Assembly: GCA_965227315.1 (NCBI GenBank)
Contig: OZ245737.1
Span: forward strand, 806,001-870,000
Length of the DNA: 64,000 bases
Direction: 5' to 3'
DNA from: JANQHS01 sp965227315
Lineage (GTDB): Bacteria; Bacteroidota; Bacteroidia; Cytophagales; CCMP332
In this document: positions 10,089 through 18,400 of the stretch, piece by piece
How positions within the stretch are numbered: position 1 is the first letter of the stretch
Layout: every line of letters starts with the position of its first letter
Notes under the pieces: generated by a model
Database searches by the model: none
Seen by the model: only the letters and a program-made list of their open reading frames with translations
Told to the model about the DNA's origin: nothing
Made by a program: the position numbers and the translations under genes

Positions 10089-10347
10089 TCAAAGAATTCT
10101 TTATCACGTGCGGAAAATCCTGTGGTATGGCGCCTGCCCTGAAGAGGGCTTTGCTCTTCTTTAGGGAGACGCACCCCGTATCTAGGGGATTACATTGCCC
10201 ATTTGGCAAATGGGGGATAAGTTCTTCTCTTCTTGTTGTTCAGCTATTGGGTTTGGGTAAATAGGGAGGAGCCTGCCCGCCGGAATTCACTGAGCTATGC
10301 GAAGTGAATCATTTAGGCGGGGGCACTACGTGTTTACTGGATTTGAT
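10089..10347. other. Intergenic palindromic region downstream of the small secreted gene
   Basis: It holds several hairpins: an imperfect stem around 10137-10174 (CCCTgAAGAG / CTCTTctttAGGG), a perfect palindrome CCCATTTGGCAAATGGG at about 10198-10214, and the first 43-bp repeat element at 10287-10329. The first stem may terminate the plus-strand gene, although there is no long T-run. No gene is visible. Confidence 0.5.
10287..10329. repeat. 43-bp repeat element, copy 1, with nested hairpin
   Basis: The sequence runs TCACTGAGCTAT, 3 variable bases, AAGTGAATCATT, 9 variable bases, GCACTAC. The same layout and length recur at 10601-10643. This copy sits in a nested inverted repeat: GCCCGCC (10275-10281) pairs with GGCGGGG (10316-10322), and ATTCACT (10285-10291) pairs with AGTGAAT (10303-10309) around an 11-base loop. 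It starts 19 bases beyond the stop of the headless gene fragment. It could be a REP-like dispersed element or a recombination scar. Confidence 0.7.
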
Positions 10348-10608
10348 TCAGTACAAAACAGTGAATGAATCAAAAAAATCATTTGATCTCTCTTTTGTTA
10401 AATCCTCTTTATTACTTGAAACAAATTGAACAATGAAAATCAGACTATCATTATCCGTTAAATGAAAGTTCCGGGAATATGCTTTCCCATTTGCATGCTG
10501 AGTAATACATTCCCATCCGTAAAGGCTGTTTGTCCTGACCCTCTTTTTGCTAAGAATTTTGGCTCCTATCTCTGATTCAATTCCATCTTCTTTTATGATG
10601 TCACTGAG
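10348..10608 (-). pseudogene. Headless 3' fragment of a gene, perhaps a displaced immunity gene
   Basis: An 86-codon minus-strand frame runs from just inside repeat copy 2 to a TGA at 10348-10350. It is preceded by an in-frame TAG and has no ATG, GTG or TTG near its beginning, so it cannot be an intact gene. The translation is protein-like (for example RTNSLYGWECITQHANGKAY, then SLIFIVQF, and an ending NDFFDSFTVLY), a C-terminal style common in small Bacteroidota exported proteins. It shows no obvious resemblance to the 180-residue lipoprotein next door. Flanked on both sides by the 43-bp repeat, it looks like the surviving tail of a gene that once stood where the present immunity gene stands. 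Confidence 0.6.
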
Positions 10609-10643
10609 CTATATAAAGTGAATCATTGAAATGCGAGCACTAC
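10601..10643. repeat. 43-bp repeat element, copy 2
   Basis: Same length and layout as the element at 10287-10329; the two differ at 3 bases in the centre and most of 9 bases near the right end, and are otherwise identical. It lies 12 bases beyond the stop of the lipoprotein gene, just as copy 1 lies 19 bases beyond the stop of the gene fragment. It retains a short CACT/AGTG stem. Confidence 0.7.
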
Positions 10644-10654
10644 TTCGCTGTATT

Positions 10655-11197
10655 TTAATGCTTGACAGTCTCAGAAAAATCAAATCCAACAATATCCCTT
10701 TCCATTTTCATAATCTCCATTGAATCTGCCCGAATAATATGTCCCTCATCATTTAACCACATGAAGATAGAATTGTTAACAACATAAATAACTTCATTTT
10801 CTATCCTATCAATTTCTGAATTTTCCATATAGAATGGCTTATTGTAAAAATATGATCTCACCTGAATGAATATCACTCTTTCATTTTCAAAGAAATATTT
10901 GAACTTGAACTTTGTCATTGTTCCATAGAAAGAAACAATGGCTTTTCTGAGCTCCCCTTCCAAAGTATACCGCAAAAGGTCAGCTCCTTCTGAGCTTATT
11001 GGAGAAATAAACTCTGAAAGACTTGTATCAAAATTTGTAGAATCCCGTTCTATCAATAATACCTTTTTATCAATCTCAGAAACAATAGTAGAAGTGTCAG
11101 AATCTACAATTTTAACATTTGCTGATTCATTTTTATTTTTTTTTTGAACACAACTACTCATGAAAATCATGAAAGAAATTAGGAAAAGGATTTTCAT
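10655..11197 (-). CDS. Candidate immunity lipoprotein for the RHS/M15 effector, 180 aa
   Basis: The N-terminus MKILFLISFMIFMSSC is a lipoprotein signal with a lipobox ending at Cys16, so the mature protein of about 165 residues is lipid-anchored on the periplasmic side of a membrane. After a polar linker rich in Lys, Asn, Ser and Asp, a mixed alpha/beta domain follows (residues about 60-180). No family recognised. The ATG is one base from the stop of the TcB/TcC gene, so translation is almost certainly coupled. Small unknown genes directly downstream of RHS toxins are typically immunity genes; since the effector domain is a peptidoglycan peptidase, a periplasm-facing lipoprotein is where protection would be needed. 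The immunity role is inferred from position, location and effector type. It could instead be a secretion accessory. Confidence 0.72.
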   Translation of the reverse strand: MKILFLISFMIFMSSCVQKKNKNESANVKIVDSDTSTIVSEIDKKVLLIERDSTNFDTSLSEFISPISSEGADLLRYTLEGELRKAIVSFYGTMTKFKFKYFFENERVIFIQVRSYFYNKPFYMENSEIDRIENEVIYVVNNSIFMWLNDEGHIIRADSMEIMKMERDIVGFDFSETVKH

Positions 11198-11198
11198 T

Positions 11199-14100
11199 TT
11201 ATCTGGATTTTAAAGATTCGATTGATTGTCCAAAGGTCATTTGAAAATGTGGCAAATCTTTAGTTGTCCAATCTCCGCCCCATTCAAATCCAAACCCCTT
11301 TCCAATATCTCCAATTTCATTTGAAATTGAATCCCAGTTAGGCTGACCATTTTCCATTGGCACAACGTCTATAGCAAGTCCATAGTTATGATAGCTTTCA
11401 CCGCCCTTTGCATTAGTAACCTTTGATCCAGGCTTAGTCCTCCCCTGCTGATACAATTCATTTTGCTCTCCAATGCTTCTATAGCCATCCGTAACCCTTA
11501 ATTGAATTCCCAATTCCGATTCCACCTTATTTATAAAGTTTGCAGCAGGTTCCTGCACTCTATCATCTAGCTTTGAAATTCTTTCATTTGTTATAGGGTC
11601 CCATGTTTCTGGGATTTTTTTCATTGCAGAATCCTCTAAGGGATTTTGGCCTATTACATCCTTTATAGGAGTCACTTCTAAATTATCTGTTTTTAAATCT
11701 CCTACAGATGATCCCTTGGAATCCCCTCCAAAAACATCGCTAATCGCATTCCCGATTGCCTCCTTCGCCTGTGAAAAGGTTTCAGCTAACCCATGAATCA
11801 CTTCCCTCATTCCAATGTCCACATCCCCATCTGTTTTCTGGCTTCCGCTAAAGGGATTTCCTCCACTAGCACCTTTTGCCCCTGAATTCCCACTTTCAGT
11901 CTTCTCCATTCCAGTAGGATCAACATACCTTAAGGGATTATTCCCAGCATAACAATACGGGCATTCCGAAGGTGCCTTATTCCACAGCGGATCAACACTC
12001 GTAAACCTACAGGTCCAGGGCGCATAATAACGAGCACCGAAGTAGCTCAAACCATGGTCCTCGTCCCTTTCCTTTCCTCCAAACCGGTATCTCTGCTGCG
12101 AGAAATTGCTTGCAGTTCCAAAAGCCAGCTCTCCAAAAGGGAAATATTCATTGCTGGAATAATCATAGCCCGTATTGGTCCTGTAGACAAGTACCGGAGA
12201 GCCCAAATGGTCATTGATATAACTCAACCAACGATACTGCCCGGTCCTCTTCTTGGTATCCGTTCCGAAATTCTCTGAAGCGATCATTTCACTTCCCAAG
12301 TTAAGCTTTATGAAATCAACATCATTGGCTGTATCCAAACTCAGTGCATGATCCGTCTCATAAAGATGTTCGTGATCAATGCTTAAATAATTGGTTACCT
12401 GTATCAGGTCGTTGTCCTTCCTGACCCATTTTTTGACCCGCTGGCCCATATAATCATAGAGATAAATGGAATAGACCGTGGGTTCGGTCCCATCGCTGGT
12501 CTGATTGAAATAGGTAATCATCTGGTTTTGATGATTCCAGGTGAAATTCCGTTCTGTATTGGTCTTGATCTGATTGCCATTGGCATCATAGGTATATGTG
12601 GCATGAACCGTTGCTGGATTGTTACCATCATCAAATTTGTCCAGCAGGTCATTGCCAGTTTGATAGAGATACCTGCGCGTGAAACTATTCGTGCCATGGC
12701 TAACATCGATATGCTTCAACTCTTCAATATTCCCCATTTCATCATAGGAATATTCTCGCTTATAAGTCCGTGTATTGGTCAGGTTATCGCAACGCGATGC
12801 GGTTAGCCAAGGCGGCGTGGATAAAGGCGCATCACACTCACGACCTACAGCCTCGATCAGACGATACAAGGGATCGTACTGATAGGTCCTGGTAAAATCA
12901 TCCGGGCTCTTGTCCCTAAGCGACAGAATGTTTCCTACCAGATCATGGGTATAGGAATAGTCGGTTTTATCATGCCAATTTGAGCTGTTCAGTTCAGCAT
13001 ACTCATGTGTGGTCCCTACAGGCTTTTCATAGACCCAGGCACGCATCCTTTTGAGCCTGAAGGTATTTTCATCATAGGCATAGCGGGTCATCACCTTGTC
13101 CATAACCATTAAGATCCGTTGGCCCTTGGCATTATAATGTAGATCGGCATGACTGTAGGTCGCATCATAGCTTTCCAGATAGGATACCAAACCACGCTCA
13201 TTGTATTTAAACTTCTGTTTAATGGACAGGGTATTACCCGTGCCCTGAGGCAAGGTTGTCTCAACAACCCTGCTTAAGGCATCATAAGCGTATTTGTGGA
13301 TATAAAGGCCTTGCACATAATCGGTGACATGAGCACTCAATTCCGTAGGGTCGGGTTTTACATAACCTGTAGTACCAAAGTCATCAGGGATCAGGGCGGT
13401 ATGATCAGCAAAGAAGCCGACATCCTTGAGCCCCTGCCAATTTGTGGGGATCGAATCCTTGAGCTTCTGGTCCTTGACCACCTGGCGTTTGGTGTCCACA
13501 ACATTACCTTTATAATCGTATTCTTCGAAAGTAATCAACCCGGCACCATCAAAGATCTGATAGGGTCTTCCACGGTGATTATCATCGTATTGAGCTGTCC
13601 CCGTAAAGGCATGCTCTCCATAATAGGTGAATTCACGAACCGTCCAATCATCAGCGGCCTGATCCTTACCCCATACATACACCTGCCTGACCAGGCTGTC
13701 AAAAAAGATCATCGTCTCAGAGCCGTTCGCTCTAACGATATGCTTGGGCTTACCCGAGTAATGAAAATAATATGTGGTTTTTCCCGAATCCAAATGATCC
13801 TCCTCGATCAACCAATTGGCCTCAGAGTACTTGTTGGTCGTCAGTGTCCTGTCCAGTGCATCCGTGATCTTCAAGACATTGCCACGAATATCATATTCAT
13901 ATTTCATGATAATATCATTGGCACTGTTATCATCAACCCGTTGGATGGTCTTGACCTGTCTTCCCAGGGCATCCAGTTCAACAGATGAGGGTGTATTCCA
14001 ATGATCATCATAGGCCGCACTCTCGGTTGCATGCGTTGTTCCTGCAAGATCATTGGCATCATAGGTATAGCTTTCCCATGGGGTGGGTTCAAATACATTG

Positions 14101-17100
14101 GGAGTATTGAGCGCCCCCGGCACACCGAAGATCACCTGCTGCATGCTGCCATCCGGATTCACCGTCTTGATCACCTGTCCCCTGGGGTCATAGCTCATCT
14201 CCACCTTCTTTCCTTTCTGGGTTTCCGTCGGAGCCTGGAAATCGAATCCGCTATCGAAATAGGGCTCATATTTCTCCACGACCTGGCCTTTGTTATCATA
14301 GACCTGCCAGCCGCTGACCACCACATTCAGGGGATCCTGGCTATCTCTTTCAGTTCCCTTGGCATTGGTGCTGGTACCATCAGGATCAGGGTTCAGCCCC
14401 GAATCACCAAATACACGGTCATCAGCCGTATCCCCGAAGATCACATCCTCGGCCTGCTGCCTGGTCTGTACAAGCCTTCCGAACCCATCGCTGTACTCAT
14501 ACTTGACAAAGGTGTTATTGTTGAAGTTGGGATCAGCGCTGTCATTCTTATGCCACTCCCGGGTAGTGCTCTTCACATAAACAGGATCTCCGTTATCAAT
14601 GAAATTGAAAAAATCATATTCCATTTTCACCGCAGGATCAGCATTGGTATCCCGATAACTTGATTTATTGGCAAATAGCTTGGCCGTTACAAAGCCCAAT
14701 GGTGAAAACAGAACCTTGGTATAATTCCGGTTCGGATCCCTGATATATTCATATTGCAGGGTTCTGAAATTCATTGTCATTGAGGATTGAATATTTGTGT
14801 TTCCAATGAACCCCCGAACAGAACGCTGAGTCTTTGCATCCAGTCTTGGTTTATACTGATAGGCATCATAATCATATCGCTGCCAATAAGACCAGCCGAG
14901 CCAATCTCGTGTAACCTGTCCTCTGCCAGAGATCTTCCTTCTTGACTCCTGAACATACCATCCTCCAACAAACCCCTCAGGGCCGCCACTCAGGTCCAGC
15001 ATATTCAAAAAATCCAGGGCCTCCTCTGGATAATTTGTACCCCATTCTGAATTAGTAATATCGTAAATGAGTGGTGTCGAACCATAAACATCATTGATCA
15101 CATCATTGCTGATCACCAATCGGCGAATGTATTTTAATACGCCATACTCTTTTATCTCCCCAAACCCCCCTCCGTCGAGATCATCGAGACCATTACCATC
15201 ATAATTGTACACCACATGAGCGATGGCCTTTTGGTTGTTGGTATTATAAACCGTTGTATCGATCAGTTCGCTTAAGCTCATGCTGCCATCATTGCTGATC
15301 TCATAATCCTTATCCGAGCATACGCGGTCCACAATGTACGTCCCTCCGGCAGTGTCATTGTATCCAAACACCTTTTCCTTCATCGTGACCAGATAGGGTT
15401 CAGGTGAAGCTATCGGAGTCATATAGTCCCCTCCTCGCGGAACAGCCACCGAGATTGATTCCTTCAAATTTCCATAGCTGTCATAGTTCCTGGAGAAGGA
15501 AAAAGTATGGTGATTTTCAGACTCCTCTCCACGCTCCCATTGGGTGGTCCTGCTGGCTGCGCCCATGCTGAAAAACACATAGGCCGAGCCCCAGTTCTTC
15601 TTCTCGGGGAACTGCCCCCCTACATACTCGGAGGGTTTGTATTCCTCTCGAAGATCATAATGATTCTCCGTCACCGTATAGGGCCTGTCCTGTCTGGGGT
15701 CTCCGTCCAGGGCATAGAGCTCGGTTCTCAGGCTTGATCCCCTAAGCGCTCTGTGGGCATCCCTTCTTGCTCTTCTCGGAAGATCGGACAAAAAACTCTT
15801 CAGATCTTCCTGCAGATTAAAGGCATTGATATCTTCGGAAAAGTACTCCCCTGAAAAATCAGGAATGTACCAGTCCCCGTATTCCATTCCCACTGGTCCC
15901 AGGTAAAACCAGGACTTGGTCAGCAGAGGTGGCGAAAAAGAGGTCTGAGAAACCGATTCAAACTGCTCTGCTCCATGGAGGCCTTCTGAGTTATATCTTT
16001 CAAAGGTCTCTGTATCCTGCTGATCCACCCGGCCAAAACCCCTGAATTCCCTTTCTCCTCCATCCCAATGGCCGTGATGATAACGATACTCGGTTGCAAG
16101 CTTGCCCTGGCTGATCTGATCGATCACCTCAACGCAGCTCACCACCTGCACCGGAAAAGGAAGGTGGGTTTGCCAGCGTTCTGAAGGAATCTTATAATCT
16201 CTGAGATAATGAACCGTGGATGACTCATACTTCACCCTGGTCACCGCGCCCATATTGTTATCCATTTCCGTCAGCACATAGGGCTTCACACCTCCGGTCA
16301 GGTCCAGGAAGTACATGCGATTTCGACCTCCATAACTTCCGTCCGAGCTCCATAGGATGCCCGGAGTGCCCTGCCCAAGCAGGTCCACGATCCTGACAGA
16401 ATCCATATCGCTGACAGGAGGAGTGCCAGAGATCTCGATCACATCACCGAAACGCTCTCCCTGATGATTGATCCAAAGGCTGATCTTATGGTTATCCACA
16501 TAGATCATATCGGCTACTCCATCCCCATCCAGATCACCCAAATAAATCCGTTCAGGATTGAAGTCATATCCCCTCCTGGGATAAAATGACATGGTCTTTC
16601 TGGCGCCCCAGTTCCCATGACCCAAATTGGGCCAGTAACTCACGCCTCCGTTTTCCACCAATACCAGATCCTGAAGTCCATCCCCACTCATATCCGCCGT
16701 TTTCACCCTTGGATCTCCAAAGGTGATGTTGGGAAAATCAAAAGCCTGGCTTCTGCTCACGATCCTGGGTTCATCCCAGCCCAACTCCGAATCCTGGAAA
16801 TAGCATTCCAGGCTTACTCCATTTCTGAGTACATCTGTGATCCCGTTTCCCGTGAGATCCATCATTTTTACTTCGGGGTCGGCAAAGGAAAAGCTCGGAG
16901 CAATTTCCTGGGGTCGAAAAGATTCACGGTCCCATTTTCCTGAGAAGTTCAAAGGAAAATACCCGGTCAATCCCGGTTTTTTACTCAGGAGATCTGCCCT
17001 TCCATCACCATCAGCATCAACCAGTTGCACATCGGGGTCTTCCAGGCTCAGTCCAAGTGGAGCTTCATCCATCAACCTTGGGACTCCGAACTCTCCATCG

Positions 17101-18389
17101 CCCATATTCTGCCAATAGCGAACAGAGACCCCATTCATCTCGATGATATCGGGCAAACCGTTGCCATCAAGGTCGATCAGTTCCATGGTCGGGGAAGCCA
17201 GGCCTTGGGCCGGAAGATCCTTGCCCCTGACCGGAGAAAAGCTCCTGTTTTCAGGGGTATAGCCGGTATAATCAAAAGTCAGCGGGGGCATATCCTCGGT
17301 AAGGGGATTTTCATTGGCATCCTGATCATGTCCCCGAACCTGTACAGATTTCAGTAATGATGCCCCGTTATAAGGGGAGTTCTCATACTCAAGAATATAT
17401 GACTTGGTCAGAATGCCCTCATCAATATTATAGGTCTGATCATCATAAGTGTTGGGAAGATGAGCAACAAGTGGATGAGTGTTGATCTTGATCTCCTTGC
17501 AGAGCTTATTGGTCCTCACCTGAAAGCCGGAAGTATATGTAGAGAAGGGGTCACTTCGATCCTCAGAACCATAATCAAAATTGACGCTGATCAAAAACCT
17601 CTCTGTACCGCTATCCAAATAATCCACATACCCGATCTTCTTCAGGTACAGTTGATCATGACCCATTTGTTGTTTTGAGTCGTCTTTTGCAAGATAATCC
17701 CTCAAATACTCATACCGGATCTCATTTTTAAATGGATCTTCGGTCTTGTAGAGTTTCCAGGCAAAGATCTTCTCCCTATCATCCGGATTGGCGATAATGG
17801 TGCCCGCTACATCAAGAATATCCAGATCAGGGTTCCCATAATAGCTGACCAGGCCATCCTTGCTCCGGACTTCCCAGTAGTCAAATTCAGAGATCCGTGA
17901 GATCCATGTATTATTGTTATCAAAATGATCCTTGCGTATGTTTATATGAGAGATCCGGGCAAAGAGTCCCTCAGTCCTTGGCCTGTATATTTTGGTTCTT
18001 GTCACTGTTACCAGGTTAAGCTCCGCGGTCACTACCTCGGTTTCTTTGGCCTCAGACTCAGAAACAGGGATCAGGTCCTCGGAGCCTGAAAGGATGTACA
18101 CATCATTTTCATCATTGTACTTGGGGACTCCCTTATTGGTCTTGCGCATGATCCCGGGTACCGATAGTCCCCAACCCAAACCGAACGCACCGTTTCCGTT
18201 TCCGGTTGAATAGCCCAGACTCAGTTGGGGTTGAAAGCCATTCCGCCCTTCGGGGATGGCGATGGGAACTGAAAAGTTACCGGTTCCCGTGAACAGATCG
18301 GGAGAGAATTTTTCCCCCATGCCGCTGATAGCCCCTCCTCCCTGAGGAAGGGACACCACATTGTCTCCAATTCCTGATTTATTGCTCAT
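11199..18389 (-). CDS. TcB/TcC-type fused toxin protein (SpvB, FG-GAP, RHS) with C-terminal M15 peptidase, 2396 aa
   Basis: Residues about 12-300 are an SpvB domain (GGGAISGMGEKF, LGYSTGNGNGAFGLGW). Residues about 400-690 carry at least six FG-GAP/VCBS repeats (IDLDGNGLPD, VDADGDGRAD). The TcB middle region follows (NNMGAVTRVKY, about 710), then RHS/YD repeats to about 2110 and the RHS core end (RYRFGGKERDEDHG, NNPLRYVDPTG; Asp of DPTG at 2157). TcB and TcC are usually separate proteins forming a cocoon that holds the toxic C-terminus; here they are fused. The 236 residues after DPTG are the payload: a linker and then, from about 2284, an M15 peptidase with SYHNYGLAID (His2334, Asp2341) and DLPHF (Asp2378, His2381), matching zinc ligands and catalytic acid of VanY/phage T5 endolysin types. 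It starts 11 bases after the TcA stop and ends 1 base before the lipoprotein. Confidence 0.92.
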   Translation of the reverse strand: MSNKSGIGDNVVSLPQGGGAISGMGEKFSPDLFTGTGNFSVPIAIPEGRNGFQPQLSLGYSTGNGNGAFGLGWGLSVPGIMRKTNKGVPKYNDENDVYILSGSEDLIPVSESEAKETEVVTAELNLVTVTRTKIYRPRTEGLFARISHINIRKDHFDNNNTWISRISEFDYWEVRSKDGLVSYYGNPDLDILDVAGTIIANPDDREKIFAWKLYKTEDPFKNEIRYEYLRDYLAKDDSKQQMGHDQLYLKKIGYVDYLDSGTERFLISVNFDYGSEDRSDPFSTYTSGFQVRTNKLCKEIKINTHPLVAHLPNTYDDQTYNIDEGILTKSYILEYENSPYNGASLLKSVQVRGHDQDANENPLTEDMPPLTFDYTGYTPENRSFSPVRGKDLPAQGLASPTMELIDLDGNGLPDIIEMNGVSVRYWQNMGDGEFGVPRLMDEAPLGLSLEDPDVQLVDADGDGRADLLSKKPGLTGYFPLNFSGKWDRESFRPQEIAPSFSFADPEVKMMDLTGNGITDVLRNGVSLECYFQDSELGWDEPRIVSRSQAFDFPNITFGDPRVKTADMSGDGLQDLVLVENGGVSYWPNLGHGNWGARKTMSFYPRRGYDFNPERIYLGDLDGDGVADMIYVDNHKISLWINHQGERFGDVIEISGTPPVSDMDSVRIVDLLGQGTPGILWSSDGSYGGRNRMYFLDLTGGVKPYVLTEMDNNMGAVTRVKYESSTVHYLRDYKIPSERWQTHLPFPVQVVSCVEVIDQISQGKLATEYRYHHGHWDGGEREFRGFGRVDQQDTETFERYNSEGLHGAEQFESVSQTSFSPPLLTKSWFYLGPVGMEYGDWYIPDFSGEYFSEDINAFNLQEDLKSFLSDLPRRARRDAHRALRGSSLRTELYALDGDPRQDRPYTVTENHYDLREEYKPSEYVGGQFPEKKNWGSAYVFFSMGAASRTTQWERGEESENHHTFSFSRNYDSYGNLKESISVAVPRGGDYMTPIASPEPYLVTMKEKVFGYNDTAGGTYIVDRVCSDKDYEISNDGSMSLSELIDTTVYNTNNQKAIAHVVYNYDGNGLDDLDGGGFGEIKEYGVLKYIRRLVISNDVINDVYGSTPLIYDITNSEWGTNYPEEALDFLNMLDLSGGPEGFVGGWYVQESRRKISGRGQVTRDWLGWSYWQRYDYDAYQYKPRLDAKTQRSVRGFIGNTNIQSSMTMNFRTLQYEYIRDPNRNYTKVLFSPLGFVTAKLFANKSSYRDTNADPAVKMEYDFFNFIDNGDPVYVKSTTREWHKNDSADPNFNNNTFVKYEYSDGFGRLVQTRQQAEDVIFGDTADDRVFGDSGLNPDPDGTSTNAKGTERDSQDPLNVVVSGWQVYDNKGQVVEKYEPYFDSGFDFQAPTETQKGKKVEMSYDPRGQVIKTVNPDGSMQQVIFGVPGALNTPNVFEPTPWESYTYDANDLAGTTHATESAAYDDHWNTPSSVELDALGRQVKTIQRVDDNSANDIIMKYEYDIRGNVLKITDALDRTLTTNKYSEANWLIEEDHLDSGKTTYYFHYSGKPKHIVRANGSETMIFFDSLVRQVYVWGKDQAADDWTVREFTYYGEHAFTGTAQYDDNHRGRPYQIFDGAGLITFEEYDYKGNVVDTKRQVVKDQKLKDSIPTNWQGLKDVGFFADHTALIPDDFGTTGYVKPDPTELSAHVTDYVQGLYIHKYAYDALSRVVETTLPQGTGNTLSIKQKFKYNERGLVSYLESYDATYSHADLHYNAKGQRILMVMDKVMTRYAYDENTFRLKRMRAWVYEKPVGTTHEYAELNSSNWHDKTDYSYTHDLVGNILSLRDKSPDDFTRTYQYDPLYRLIEAVGRECDAPLSTPPWLTASRCDNLTNTRTYKREYSYDEMGNIEELKHIDVSHGTNSFTRRYLYQTGNDLLDKFDDGNNPATVHATYTYDANGNQIKTNTERNFTWNHQNQMITYFNQTSDGTEPTVYSIYLYDYMGQRVKKWVRKDNDLIQVTNYLSIDHEHLYETDHALSLDTANDVDFIKLNLGSEMIASENFGTDTKKRTGQYRWLSYINDHLGSPVLVYRTNTGYDYSSNEYFPFGELAFGTASNFSQQRYRFGGKERDEDHGLSYFGARYYAPWTCRFTSVDPLWNKAPSECPYCYAGNNPLRYVDPTGMEKTESGNSGAKGASGGNPFSGSQKTDGDVDIGMREVIHGLAETFSQAKEAIGNAISDVFGGDSKGSSVGDLKTDNLEVTPIKDVIGQNPLEDSAMKKIPETWDPITNERISKLDDRVQEPAANFINKVESELGIQLRVTDGYRSIGEQNELYQQGRTKPGSKVTNAKGGESYHNYGLAIDVVPMENGQPNWDSISNEIGDIGKGFGFEWGGDWTTKDLPHFQMTFGQSIESLKSR

Positions 18390-18400
18390 GGTCTCGGAGA

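Noticed and set aside
13296..13988. A 230-codon plus-strand frame, and a 220-codon frame at 14001-14663
   Set aside because: Both are antisense to the TcB/TcC gene, whose protein is clearly real; no family resemblance in the antisense translations.
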